From NCBI GenBank assembly GCA_020853795.1, contig JADYYF010000117.1, positions 1 to 34,740 of the forward strand: a DNA stretch of 34,740 nt. Reading direction: 5' to 3'. Positions 7,313 through 15,374 of this stretch are shown one piece after another. Under the pieces are notes generated by a model that saw nothing but the letters and a program-made list of their open reading frames with translations, did no database searches and was not told where the DNA came from. Source of the stretch: Candidatus Zixiibacteriota bacterium. GTDB lineage: Bacteria > Zixibacteria > MSB-5A5 > CAIYYT01. The first letter of the stretch is position 1; each line of letters opens with the position of its first letter. The position numbers and the translations under genes were made by a program.

Positions 7313-8725
7313 ATGAAGTTGGAAGATATCAAGAAACTCATCAAAGCCGCTGAGATTGAGTACATCGATGTGAAATTTTGTGATCTTTCCGGCCTGTGGC
7401 ACCATGTCACACTGCCGGTGGAGTCTCTGGATAGAGAGTTCTTCGAACACGGGATCGGGGTTGACGGCAGTTCGATGCGGGGCTTCACCTCGATCGAGCG
7501 CGGCGACATGATCGTGTTGCCTGACCCGGAAACGCGATTCGTTGACCCGTTTTTCGAGCGGCCGACTTTGTCGTTCCTGGGCAATTTCATGGAAAGTGGC
7601 CGGACAGTAACGCCCTACTCACGTTGTCCACGGCGGGTGGCAGCGGCGGCGGAGCGCTATGTTGCGTCAGTGGTCAGGGGTGCCGAGGCGATTATCGGAC
7701 CGGAATTTGAGTACTACGTGTTTGACAAAGCCGATTATCGCCAGGAACCGGGGACGGCCTATTATGTCGTCAAGTCGGCCGAGGCCGATACGATCGACGA
7801 TGAAACGGAAGACAATCTGGGATACAAGATTGGCTGGAAGCGGGGCTATCATATTGCGCCCCCGCTGGATCGGACTTTCAATCTCAGATCGGAGATTTCC
7901 TCGCTGCTCAAGTCGGTTGGCATCGGATTGAAATACCATCACCACGAGGTTGGCGGGCGCGGCCAGCATGAGATCGAGACCGCATTTCAGCCGCTGCTGA
8001 AGATGGCTGACCAGTCGATGCTGGTGAAGTACATCGTCAAGAATCACTGTTTCCGCATGAACAAATCCGCGACGTTCATGCCGAAGCCCCTCTTTAACGA
8101 GCCCGGATCGGGAATGCACGTGCATCAATACCTGGCTGCCGGCGCCCACTCACTGTTCTATGACAAGAGCGGACGAGCCATCCTGTCCAAGGAGGGGATC
8201 TACTATATCGGCGGCATCTTGAAGCACGTGGATTCACTCCTGGCATTTACCAATCCATCCACCAACTCCTTCAAACGGCTGGTCCCCGGATTCGAAGCGC
8301 CGATTGCGGGAACTTATTCGATGGGCAACCGCACAGCTTGTATCCGTATCCCCGGCTATCAGCGCAATCCCAAGACGATGCGGTTTGAGTTCCGTCCGCC
8401 CGATGCAACCATGAACCCGTACCTCGGCTATGCGGCGATGGTGATGGCGGGAATGGACGGAATCAAGAACAAGATCGATCCGGGTGCGCCGCTCGACAAG
8501 AATCTCGATGACTTGTCAGAGGGCGAGCTGGAGAAGATCCATCAGCTGCCGACATCCCTTGATCGGGCGATTAAGGGACTGGAGAAAGACCACTATTATT
8601 TGCTGGAAGGCGGCGTGTTCTCGGAAGACCTGATCGAGAACTGGATCAAGGTCAAGGGCGATGATTTCGGAAATATCGGACGGCAACCGACGGTCGGCGA
8701 GTTTGAATTGTACTACGATTGCTAA
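7313..8725 (+). CDS. glnA: Glutamine synthetase, type I
   Basis: Condenses glutamate and ammonia with ATP to glutamine in the cytoplasm; dodecameric enzyme of nitrogen assimilation. The 470-residue product matches GSI length. N-terminal beta-grasp: GVDGSSMRGF (residues of about 50-60). Catalytic domain: GPEFEYYVF with metal-binding Glu, the metal and ammonia site HHHEVGGRGQHEIE, the ATP-site segment NEPGSGMHVHQ, NRTACIRIP, and RFEFRPPD. The adenylylation loop that reads KNLYDLP in enterobacterial enzymes reads KNLDDLS here (Asp399), so the modifiable Tyr is missing. The ATG at 7313 is chosen because AGGAG lies seven bases upstream; an in-frame TTG at 7286 has no such site. It appears monocistronic. 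Confidence 0.96.
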   Translation: MKLEDIKKLIKAAEIEYIDVKFCDLSGLWHHVTLPVESLDREFFEHGIGVDGSSMRGFTSIERGDMIVLPDPETRFVDPFFERPTLSFLGNFMESGRTVTPYSRCPRRVAAAAERYVASVVRGAEAIIGPEFEYYVFDKADYRQEPGTAYYVVKSAEADTIDDETEDNLGYKIGWKRGYHIAPPLDRTFNLRSEISSLLKSVGIGLKYHHHEVGGRGQHEIETAFQPLLKMADQSMLVKYIVKNHCFRMNKSATFMPKPLFNEPGSGMHVHQYLAAGAHSLFYDKSGRAILSKEGIYYIGGILKHVDSLLAFTNPSTNSFKRLVPGFEAPIAGTYSMGNRTACIRIPGYQRNPKTMRFEFRPPDATMNPYLGYAAMVMAGMDGIKNKIDPGAPLDKNLDDLSEGELEKIHQLPTSLDRAIKGLEKDHYYLLEGGVFSEDLIENWIKVKGDDFGNIGRQPTVGEFELYYDC

Positions 8726-8770
8726 TCACGCTGAGAGCCGCTTGCCCGCGCTCATAGGAAGCCGACCGTA

Positions 8771-8795
8771 CATGAGTGTAGGTCACCTGCTCATG
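8771..8795. promoter_or_regulatory. Dyad upstream of the metal-efflux gene, possible metalloregulator operator
   Basis: CATGAG and CTCATG are perfect 6-bp arms 13 bases apart; within them AGGT and ACCT form a second small dyad. The element ends 30 bases before the DmeF-like start codon. Position suits a metal-responsive repressor or MerR-type activator, but no family-specific consensus is recognised. Confidence 0.35.
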
Positions 8796-8825
8796 AAGGG
8801 ATTACCCGCGACGGCTTGATTTGCC

Positions 8826-9506
8826 ATGAGCGACCGACATTCTCACGAACACACTCACGATCATCAGCATCCTGGGCCTGCGCACGACCACCAGGCGCAT
8901 CACGAGCGACGCACTCGCTGGGTAGTCTACTTGACCGGCGCCACAATGTTGGTGGAGATTGGATTCGGCTACTACACGAATTCTATGGCGCTGCTGGCCG
9001 ATGGCTGGCATATGTCCTCGCATGTGCTGGCCATCGGGCTGAGCTGGATGGCCTATGCGCTGGCGCGACGCAACCACGACAATCCCCGCTTTCGTTCCGG
9101 CACCGACAAGATCCTGGCATTGGCGGGATATACGAGCGCGCTGTTCCTGCAGGTAATTGCCGTTTGGATGGCGATTGAATCAGTGGCGCGTTTCATCCAT
9201 CCGCAGCAGATCAAGTTCGGCGAGGCGATAGTCGTTGCGGTTGTCGGGCTGGCAGTGAACTTCATTTGCGCCCTGGTTCTGCATCATCCCAAGGAGCATT
9301 CCGATCACAACATTCGGGCGGCATATCTTCACGTGATCGCTGATGCCCTGACCAGCCTGACGGCAATCATCGCGCTCACTGCGGGACTGATCTGGAACAT
9401 CTATTCACTCGATGCCCTGAGCGGAATCATCTCGTCGATCATCATCACCAAATGGGCGATCGAGTTGGCGCTGCAATCGGCGCGCGACCTGCTGGATTTC
9501 AAGTAG
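8826..9506 (+). CDS. dmeF: CDF-family cation efflux protein, DmeF-like (Co/Ni/Zn)
   Basis: The 226-residue inner-membrane protein would export divalent cations in exchange for protons. The N-terminus is a His-rich cytoplasmic metal-binding tail (HSHEHTHDHQHPGPAHDHQAHH, residues of about 5-26). Six membrane helices follow. The CDF metal site is visible in TM2 (ALLADGWHMSSH, an HxxxD-like site) and TM5 (HVIADALTS). Wording such as RRTRWVVYLT, MALLADG, FGEAIVVAVVGLAVN and LRAAYLHVxADALTS is typical of the DmeF subfamily. The protein stops at ARDLLDFK just after TM6, so the usual cytoplasmic C-terminal domain is missing; no frameshifted remnant is visible downstream. The gene symbol is by similarity; metal specificity is not proven. 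Confidence 0.85.
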   Translation: MSDRHSHEHTHDHQHPGPAHDHQAHHERRTRWVVYLTGATMLVEIGFGYYTNSMALLADGWHMSSHVLAIGLSWMAYALARRNHDNPRFRSGTDKILALAGYTSALFLQVIAVWMAIESVARFIHPQQIKFGEAIVVAVVGLAVNFICALVLHHPKEHSDHNIRAAYLHVIADALTSLTAIIALTAGLIWNIYSLDALSGIISSIIITKWAIELALQSARDLLDFK

Positions 9507-9536
9507 CCCTACCGGGCTTGCTACCTACGGATTGGC

Positions 9537-9565
9537 GCTTGACTAAATGGGCAAAAGAGGCTATA
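9537..9565 (+). promoter_or_regulatory. Sigma-70-type promoter of the dockerin protease gene
   Basis: TTGACT, exactly 17 bases, TATATT. Predicted start near 9572 gives a leader of about 74 bases to the ATG at 9646. Confidence 0.7.
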
Positions 9566-9645
9566 TTAACGCGTAAATCATTAATTGTCATATCCTTGGA
9601 AGAGTCTTCTCCGGCAGAGATGTCATATTGGGAAGGATGGTTTCG

Positions 9646-11919
9646 ATGTTTGCATCGCGCTGGGCGCTTTGTGCGCTCTGGCTTATCAGCTCGGCGCTTG
9701 GAATTTGGCCGAGCGAAGACAGCTCGTTCTATGTCCTTGCGCAGCCTGAACCGACCGGATTCTGCGGGTCGTCATTAACTCCGGCCCAGGCTCAAGCTGC
9801 ATATCAACGGCATTTGAAACTGCTCCATTTGAATCGCGGGAGATCGACCACTCATTATCGCATCCCGGTGCAGATGCACATCATCCGGCACAATGACGGA
9901 ACCGGCGGATTCGACCCTGCGGAAATGCCGCTGGTCATGACCTCGGCCAACGTGCTGTTCAGCCAGGTGAACGTCGAAATCTACGAGTACAAGAACGTCG
10001 ACTTCATCAACTCCGACTTCTTTTTCTACGACTGCACTAACGACGCGCAATGGGACTCGCTCAAGCGATCAAGCGTCGAGCCCGAAGCGATCAACATCTA
10101 CTGGGTGCCGAACGAATCGGGCTTTCCTTACTGCGGCATCTCCGCTTTTCCCGGCAGCGGGACACAGGGGATCATCATGAACAACTTGTGCGGCGGGTTG
10201 GCGCAGCCGTTCAACTCGACGATCGTGCATGAGATCGGGCATTATTTCGATCTCTATCACACGCACGAGACCGCCTTCGGTAGCGAGTGTCCGAATGGCA
10301 GCAATTGCAGCGTTGCCGGCGATCTGCTCTGTGACACGCCGGCCGATCCCGACCTCTACCAGCACGTCTCCCCTGCGCCTGATTGTATCTACGACAATTA
10401 TGCCGCCCCACCCGGAGGGTGCGATGCGACACCATACAGCCCGCAAGTCAACAACATGATGTCGTACTCGTATAAGGCGTGCCTTGATCTGTTTACGCCG
10501 CAGCAGATTGACAAATTCCGGTTGGTGTTGGAGACGACGCGACTGGAACTGGACGTCATCGCCGGCAGTCTGGCCTACCGACCCCGGCAGATTTCGCCGC
10601 TGCTGGCCGTCCCGGGGACGATCGTCGATACCACAATTCGCGTCACGAATATCGGGACGAACTCAACGACGATCTATTCCGTCACGGCCATGGCGGGTCG
10701 GCTGGACATATCCGGCACCACACCAGTGACGCTTCCCGCCGGGACCTATCAGGATTATGTCGTCAGTTATGACGCCAGCGGCGCCTCTGGCGCCTGCGAC
10801 GTCGGTCAGATCCTCGATGAAATTCGGTTTGTCACCGATGACACCGAGTTACCGGAGAAATATATCCCGGTGGCGATCAACGTCGTCTACTCGCAACCGA
10901 GCGTCAGCAGCAACAGCTTTGGCAGTAACTGCCTGACGTTCACTGTTCCGAATACGCCCGGATTCGGTAATCAGGCGCTGCAGGCGTTGTACAACGACCT
11001 CCTCGGCAATGTCGTGTTTGATGCCAGCCTTCTGGTCGGCACGGTTGATGGAACCGACACCGTGGTCTACCAGGACAATTACAACCAGGCCGATTTCGCC
11101 GTGGTTGACGGTTTTGCCGATAGTTCCGATGCACTCGGGCGAACACTCCAGAGCCTTCGGTTTGCAACCAACGATGGGCGAATTTACGGGGATGTCACCT
11201 ACTACTATGGCTGGAATTCGCAGGGCGTAGACAGCTGCGCGCAGGTGGTGGCAATCTACAAGTTGCGAAACATCTGTGATACCGCGTTGACAGTAGCGGT
11301 TGGTGTCTTCGCAGATTTCGATGTTGACGACTACACGATCAACAACGGCGTTGCTGATGCTGCGCCCAACGCCATCGAAGTTGCGTCCACACTTGATGAG
11401 AATCGAGTGGTGGCACTGGCCAGTCTCGCCTCGTCAGCGCTGACTCCACGTATGCGCGTTATATCCAATGCCAGTCTCATCTATCCGACCTCGAGCCTGC
11501 CGGACCGCACGGCATACCGCGAGTTGGTCGCCGGCAACAGCGGTAATGAGTTCGCCGTGGACGTGTCGGCACTGCTGTCGTTTGGTAAGTTGAGCCTGCC
11601 GACTAACGGGGAGATCACGATTCCTGTCGCTTTCTTGCTGTCCAGTAACGGCGACACCCCATTTGCCGGGTTGATTTCTACGCTTAAGAGCATGCTTTCC
11701 GGCGGTAGTGCGAGCTGCGGGGACGCCGATGCCAACGGCATCGTCAACATCTCCGATGCGGTTTACCTGATCAATTACATTTTCGCCGGCGGACCGGCAC
11801 CCATACCGCTCGACATGGGAGATGTTGACTGCAACGGGCATGTCACGATTTCCGACATCGTCTACATGGTCAACTACATCTTCAAGGGCGGTCCATCACC
11901 GTGTCAGTTTTGCCCGTAG
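9646..11919 (+). CDS. Secreted pappalysin-type (M43-like) metalloprotease with C-terminal type I dockerin
   Basis: From the ATG at 9646 (GGAAGG nine bases upstream) the product is 757 residues. Upstream in-frame TTG 9628 and ATG 9637 are badly placed for that site. Residues 1-20 are a signal peptide. The catalytic domain (about 55-290) has the zinc motif HEIGHYFDLYH starting at residue 195, a following CDTPADP segment and a Met-turn-like NNMMSYSY near 271, the M43 metzincin pattern. An Ig-like domain follows (about 300-410: VPGTIVDTTIRVTNIGTNS), then a large beta-rich domain (415-685) of unknown role. Residues 692-757 form a dockerin with two calcium-loop repeats (GDADANGIVNISDAVYLINY and GDVDCNGHVTISDIVYMVNY). 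No cohesin is seen in the window. It probably degrades protein outside the cell. Confidence 0.88.
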   Translation: MFASRWALCALWLISSALGIWPSEDSSFYVLAQPEPTGFCGSSLTPAQAQAAYQRHLKLLHLNRGRSTTHYRIPVQMHIIRHNDGTGGFDPAEMPLVMTSANVLFSQVNVEIYEYKNVDFINSDFFFYDCTNDAQWDSLKRSSVEPEAINIYWVPNESGFPYCGISAFPGSGTQGIIMNNLCGGLAQPFNSTIVHEIGHYFDLYHTHETAFGSECPNGSNCSVAGDLLCDTPADPDLYQHVSPAPDCIYDNYAAPPGGCDATPYSPQVNNMMSYSYKACLDLFTPQQIDKFRLVLETTRLELDVIAGSLAYRPRQISPLLAVPGTIVDTTIRVTNIGTNSTTIYSVTAMAGRLDISGTTPVTLPAGTYQDYVVSYDASGASGACDVGQILDEIRFVTDDTELPEKYIPVAINVVYSQPSVSSNSFGSNCLTFTVPNTPGFGNQALQALYNDLLGNVVFDASLLVGTVDGTDTVVYQDNYNQADFAVVDGFADSSDALGRTLQSLRFATNDGRIYGDVTYYYGWNSQGVDSCAQVVAIYKLRNICDTALTVAVGVFADFDVDDYTINNGVADAAPNAIEVASTLDENRVVALASLASSALTPRMRVISNASLIYPTSSLPDRTAYRELVAGNSGNEFAVDVSALLSFGKLSLPTNGEITIPVAFLLSSNGDTPFAGLISTLKSMLSGGSASCGDADANGIVNISDAVYLINYIFAGGPAPIPLDMGDVDCNGHVTISDIVYMVNYIFKGGPSPCQFCP

Positions 11920-11928
11920 CGGTCGCAG

Positions 11929-12483
11929 CTATTTGACATCAGCCTTGATCTGCAGCTGCAACTGGGCCGGTGCAACACCCGCCTCCAGTTCGAGCAGATA
12001 TTTCTTTCGCCAGATTCCGCCGCCGTAGCCATGGAGCTTGCCAGCGGCATCGATCACGCGGTGGCAGGGGATCACGATGCTCAGGAAATTGGCGCCGTTG
12101 GCGCGGCCGACAGCGCGCTGAGCGCCGGGACGGCCGAGACGTTCAGCCATTTCACCGTATGTGCGCGTCTTCCCGTACGGAATTCGCTGCAGTTCTCTCC
12201 AAACCTGCCTCTCAAACGGGGTACCGGTAACATCAATCGGCACGGTGAAAGTGGTCAGTTTGCCTTCGAAATAGCGTGCCAGTTCTTTCTCCAGCTTGTC
12301 AAGATGCTGATGGTCGCCGGGCTGGGTGCCACGGCGAAAACGTTTGGCGACGCGATCGAGAATGCGCTCGATACCGCCGCGGTCTTGCCATTCAAGGAAG
12401 CAGATCCCGTCACCGGTCGTGCCGGCGATCATCGTCCCCAGCGGGCTGGGGAGATCGCGGTAGAGGATATTAGTTGCTGACAT
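11929..12483 (-). CDS. ogt: O6-methylguanine-DNA methyltransferase
   Basis: Suicide repair enzyme that moves the alkyl group from O6-alkylguanine to its own Cys. The 184-residue product has an N-terminal ribonuclease-like domain (1-85), the winged helix (TPFERQVWRELQRIPYGKTRTYGE, 88-111), the arginine-finger segment RAVGRANGANF, and the acceptor motif IPCHRVI with Cys140, then GKLHGYGGGIWRKKYLLELE. About 14 residues beyond the usual end form a short tail. The start at 12483 is chosen because homology begins there; the open frame continues to 12594 inside adaA. It overlaps the end of adaA by 14 bases, so the two genes form an operon equivalent to a split Ada protein (compare adaA and adaB of Bacillus). 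Confidence 0.94.
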   Translation of the reverse strand: MSATNILYRDLPSPLGTMIAGTTGDGICFLEWQDRGGIERILDRVAKRFRRGTQPGDHQHLDKLEKELARYFEGKLTTFTVPIDVTGTPFERQVWRELQRIPYGKTRTYGEMAERLGRPGAQRAVGRANGANFLSIVIPCHRVIDAAGKLHGYGGGIWRKKYLLELEAGVAPAQLQLQIKADVK

Positions 12484-13015
12484 AGAACGCTCCCGGCGGT
12501 TTGCCGAATTGTTTTGCGAACGCCTCGCGGAAGCCGGAGGCGGATTCATAGCCGCAGGCGAAAGCGGCGTCCAGATAACTGTGGCCGTGCTCAATCAATT
12601 CGCGTGCGAAATTGAGACGCGTACGGCGGTGAAACGCCAGCGGCGTGGTCTGCAGGTGCTGCCTGAAATAGCGGCGAATGGTCGAAATGTCGACACCGGA
12701 GAGACGAATCAAAGCTAACTCGTCCAAGCGCACCTGGCGGTGGCGGCGCATGTGCTCAAGCACCTGATGGAGCCATGGCGGAAGCGTGTCGGGAAAGCGC
12801 TCGGCCCGACATCGTTTGCAGGCGCGCAGGCCGGCGGCGATCGCTTCCTCACGGGTGGAATAGAACGATACGTTTTTCAGCAGCGGCTTCTTCGCCTTGC
12901 ACGACGGCAAACAATAGATGCCGGTCGAGTGGACACCGACATAGAATGTGCCATCGAAGCGGCGATCTTTGTGCATCATCGCGTCGACCATCTGCTGATA
13001 CTTGAGCCGGTTCAT
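12470..13015 (-). CDS. adaA: AdaA-type methylphosphotriester sensor and AraC-family activator
   Basis: The 181-residue product has the Ada zinc domain (1-75) with the four zinc cysteines at 35, 39, 66 and 69 (GIYCLPSC and ACKRC); in Ada the first of these accepts methyl from DNA phosphotriesters and turns the protein into an activator. Residues of about 85-181 are an AraC-type DNA-binding domain with two helix-turn-helix units (LDELALIRLSGVDISTIRRYF; AAFACGYESASGFREAFAKQFG). There is no alkyltransferase domain; that role is supplied by the overlapping ogt. The ATG at 13015 is where family similarity starts; the frame continues upstream to 13165 but that extension lacks family resemblance. No ribosome-binding site precedes 13015, while TTTATT lies six bases before it on the minus strand. 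Confidence 0.92.
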   Translation of the reverse strand: MNRLKYQQMVDAMMHKDRRFDGTFYVGVHSTGIYCLPSCKAKKPLLKNVSFYSTREEAIAAGLRACKRCRAERFPDTLPPWLHQVLEHMRRHRQVRLDELALIRLSGVDISTIRRYFRQHLQTTPLAFHRRTRLNFARELIEHGHSYLDAAFACGYESASGFREAFAKQFGKPPGAFYVSN

Positions 13016-13039
13016 GTGTCTAATAAAACCGTCGAGACG

Positions 13040-13057
13040 AATTCGGTCTACCGAATT
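13040..13057. promoter_or_regulatory. Perfect dyad upstream of adaA, probable operator
   Basis: AATTCGGT, two bases, ACCGAATT: 8-bp perfect arms, 25 bases before the adaA ATG, in the position expected for the -35 to spacer region. It may be an autoregulatory or other regulator site. It does not resemble the asymmetric E. coli Ada box. Confidence 0.5.
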
Positions 13058-13168
13058 TCGAGAAAGGAATTCTTGCTTACGAGTTCTGTAGCAGATAGTA
13101 CGCAGCGGCGGGCAGTCAGAGCAGCGGATTTCGCAGCCCTCGGCGGGCGAAAAAAGCCGTCTCATCGG

Positions 13169-13196
13169 TTGACAAGCGCCCCGCGATTCATATCTT
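13169..13196 (+). promoter_or_regulatory. Sigma-70-type promoter of the tRNA-Lys pair
   Basis: TTGACA (perfect -35), 16 bases, TATCTT. Predicted start about seven bases before the first tRNA. Confidence 0.75.
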
Positions 13197-13210
13197 GTCT
13201 GTCCGAATCT

Positions 13211-13282
13211 GGGGGTGTAGCTCAGTGGTAGAGCATGTGCCTTTTAAGCACAGGGCCGATGGTTCGATCCCATCCACCCTCA
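13211..13282 (+). tRNA. tRNA-Lys (anticodon TTT)
   Basis: A 72-base cloverleaf: acceptor GGGGGTG with CACCCTC (one G-U), D arm GCTC/GAGC, anticodon stem TGTGC/GCACA with loop CTTTTAA (anticodon TTT at 13243-13245), T arm GATGG/CCATC with loop TTCGATC, discriminator A. CCA is not encoded. Confidence 0.95.
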
Positions 13283-13307
13283 TGGAATTTGACATAGCCG
13301 TTTGAAT

Positions 13308-13380
<73 letters not shown>

Positions 13381-13418
13381 TTTTTTATTGGCCGAAGCGA
13401 AGGCGGTATTGAGCGGAC

Positions 13419-14060
13419 ATGGAAATCCTGCAGACGATTTTTGACTGGGTGGTGCATCTCGACCGGCATCTGGCGGAACTGATCGCCCAGTATGGCCTAT
13501 GGGTCTATCTGATCCTCTTTACGGTGATCTTCTGCGAAACCGGTCTGGTCGTAGCGCCGTTTCTTCCCGGTGATTCCCTGCTGTTTGCGACCGGTGCGCT
13601 GGCCGCGACCGGCGCGCTCAACCCCCATCTGGCCTTCGTGATTTTGGCCAGTGCCAGCGTGCTCGGCGACAACACGAACTACACCTTCGGGCGTTTCATT
13701 GGGCCGCGGGCATTTTCCGGCAATCACCGGTTCTTGAAGAAGCAATATCTTGAGAAGACGCAGTCGTTTTATGCCAAGTATGGCGGGCGGACGGTGATTA
13801 TCGGGCGATTCCTCCCGATTATTCGCACGTTTGCGCCGTTCGTGGCCGGAGTCGCCGCCATGAGCCGCGCCAAGTACGTTCCGTACACGATCATCGGCGC
13901 CATTTTCTGGGTCGGCCTCTTTCTCTATTCGGGATACTTCTTCGGGAATCTACCGTTCGTGAAGAACAACTTCGCGCTGGTGATTGTCGTGATCATTTTG
14001 ATCTCGGCGATGCCGGCGATCGTCGAGGTTCTGCGGAGTTGGCGGAAAAAATCGGCTTGA
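13419..14060 (+). CDS. dedA: DedA/VTT-family inner-membrane protein
   Basis: The 213-residue protein belongs to the DedA (SNARE-associated/VTT) family, which includes polyprenyl-phosphate and phospholipid scramblase-like transporters supporting envelope homeostasis. The conserved re-entrant motif is clear: FCETGLVVAPFLPGDSLLFATG (residues of about 39-60, with the family Glu and the PGD turn). A second signature follows at GDNTNYTFGRFIG, then GGRTVIIGRFLPIIRTFAPFVAGVAAM, which carries the conserved Arg residues and the PxxR segment (about 121-148), and C-terminal helices ending in a basic tail. Four or more membrane segments are evident. The ATG has only a weak GAGCGG ribosome-binding site. 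Its individual substrate cannot be read from the sequence. Confidence 0.92.
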   Translation: MEILQTIFDWVVHLDRHLAELIAQYGLWVYLILFTVIFCETGLVVAPFLPGDSLLFATGALAATGALNPHLAFVILASASVLGDNTNYTFGRFIGPRAFSGNHRFLKKQYLEKTQSFYAKYGGRTVIIGRFLPIIRTFAPFVAGVAAMSRAKYVPYTIIGAIFWVGLFLYSGYFFGNLPFVKNNFALVIVVIILISAMPAIVEVLRSWRKKSA

Positions 14061-14122
14061 TCCGCACTCGGGCCGGCCGCCAAACATTTCCATTGGGCTG
14101 ACTGCCACGATTCATTAAGTTT

Positions 14123-14590
14123 ATGGCCATGCGCTGGATCATGGCTTCACTGCTGATTCTTCTCGCATCCGCGTGCACCGTGCGTAAGCCGACGGAACGC
14201 GCGCCGGTTCTGGCCGTATATTCGCATACATCCGCTGCACAGGTTGTCGGCGCACTCATGGCCATTCTCGCCGAAGAGAGGATACCGGTGTCGGCGCGCT
14301 CAACCGGCGGAGCAACGATTGTTACCGACAGCTTCGAAGTGCTGCCCGAATATTGCGATTGCGGCCGGAACTTCTTCGGCGCCGAATACCCGGGGATCCG
14401 GCGGGGCCAGATGAAATTCACGGTCGCCGACGGCGGCACCGCCCGCGTTAAGATCGAGTTCGCGACTCTGCTGACAATAACGGCCAACAACAAGCACGTG
14501 CATTGTACTTCGTTCGGGATTCTCGAGGAGAAGCTGTTGAAGCGACTGGAAGGGCGGCTGGGAACGGCGAGGTTGAATGCGCAAAATTGA
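14123..14590 (+). CDS. Small lipoprotein at the head of the mla operon
   Basis: The 155-residue product has a short signal and lipobox (MASLLILLASAC), so the mature protein would be a lipid-anchored envelope protein. The rest is a single alpha/beta domain of about 130 residues with three further Cys (CDCG and HVHCTSF). The pattern of a beta-rich body followed by an amphipathic helix (EEKLLKRLEGRL) recalls small outer-membrane lipoprotein domains such as those in BamC, but I do not recognise the family. The start could be ATG 14123 or ATG 14129; a TTGGGC, 17 bases, TAAGTT promoter ends seven bases before 14129, so 14129 could be a leaderless start. It overlaps mlaE by 14 bases and likely works with that transporter. 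Confidence 0.75.
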   Translation: MAMRWIMASLLILLASACTVRKPTERAPVLAVYSHTSAAQVVGALMAILAEERIPVSARSTGGATIVTDSFEVLPEYCDCGRNFFGAEYPGIRRGQMKFTVADGGTARVKIEFATLLTITANNKHVHCTSFGILEEKLLKRLEGRLGTARLNAQN

Positions 14591-15365
14591 CGTGCGCCAA
14601 GGCGGCCTGGTCGAAAAGGCCGCCGTCCACTGCTTTGCGATATTCAAGCTGGCCTTCGATGCCGTGGGCTACATGTTCCGGCGGCCGTTCTATCCGAAGA
14701 CGATCATCGAGCAGATGTACCAGATCGGCGTGCGTTCGCTCTCGATCGTGCTGCTGACCTGCTTCTTCACCGGCATGGTGCTGGCCTTGCAGACCGGCTA
14801 TCAGATTGCGCGGTTTGGCGCCAAGGTTTACATCGGCGTCGTGGTGGCACTATCGCTGGTGCGCGAACTGGGGCCGGTGCTGACCGCCCTGGTGGTAGCG
14901 GGCCGCGTCGGCGCCGGGATCGCCGCCGAGCTGGGCTCGATGCAGGTGACCGAACAGATTGATGCCATGCGCGCGATGGCGACGAATCCGGTCAAGAAGC
15001 TGGTGACCACCCGCCTGATCGCGCTGCTGGTTATGCTGCCGATCCTGACCGTTTTTGGTGATCTCATCGGCATCGTCGGCGGCATGCTGATTTCGCTCTA
15101 TTCGTTGGGTCTGGACTTCAGCTTTTATAAGTCCACCACCATTCAGGCGTTGTCACTTCAGGATGTTTTCACCGGGATGGTGAAACCGGTGGTTTTTGGC
15201 TTCATTATCGCCATCGTTGGTTGTCATCTCGGCTTGTCGACCACCGGCGGCACGGAGGGTGTCGGCAAATCGACGACCATGTCGGTCGTCACTTCCTCCA
15301 TTCTGATCTTTCTGTTTGACTTCCTCCTTGTTAAGATTTTCTTCTTAATCTTCGAGACCGGATAG
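14577..15365 (+). CDS. mlaE: MlaE-family lipid ABC transporter permease
   Basis: Inner-membrane permease of an MCE lipid transport system, which moves phospholipid between inner and outer membranes. The 262-residue product shows the family core: an amphipathic N-terminal helix, LLTCFFTGMVLALQTGYQ, ELGPVLTALVVAGRVGAGIAAELG with the EQIDAM motif following (the coupling helix to the ATPase), then three hydrophobic helices and the end segment GCHLGLSTTGGTEGVG. Length and motif order match MlaE/YrbE. The start ATG overlaps the upstream lipoprotein gene and is preceded by GAGG. mlaF follows after nine bases. Confidence 0.95.
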   Translation: MRKIDVRQGGLVEKAAVHCFAIFKLAFDAVGYMFRRPFYPKTIIEQMYQIGVRSLSIVLLTCFFTGMVLALQTGYQIARFGAKVYIGVVVALSLVRELGPVLTALVVAGRVGAGIAAELGSMQVTEQIDAMRAMATNPVKKLVTTRLIALLVMLPILTVFGDLIGIVGGMLISLYSLGLDFSFYKSTTIQALSLQDVFTGMVKPVVFGFIIAIVGCHLGLSTTGGTEGVGKSTTMSVVTSSILIFLFDFLLVKIFFLIFETG

Positions 15366-15374
15366 GACGCACGA

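Noticed and set aside
9503-9516. AGCCC/GGGCT hairpin after dmeF as a terminator
   Set aside because: Only a 5-bp stem with no T-run.
13016-13165. Cys-rich N-terminal extension of AdaA
   Set aside because: The open frame has several Cys codons but no start signal or family similarity, and it covers the operator-like dyad.
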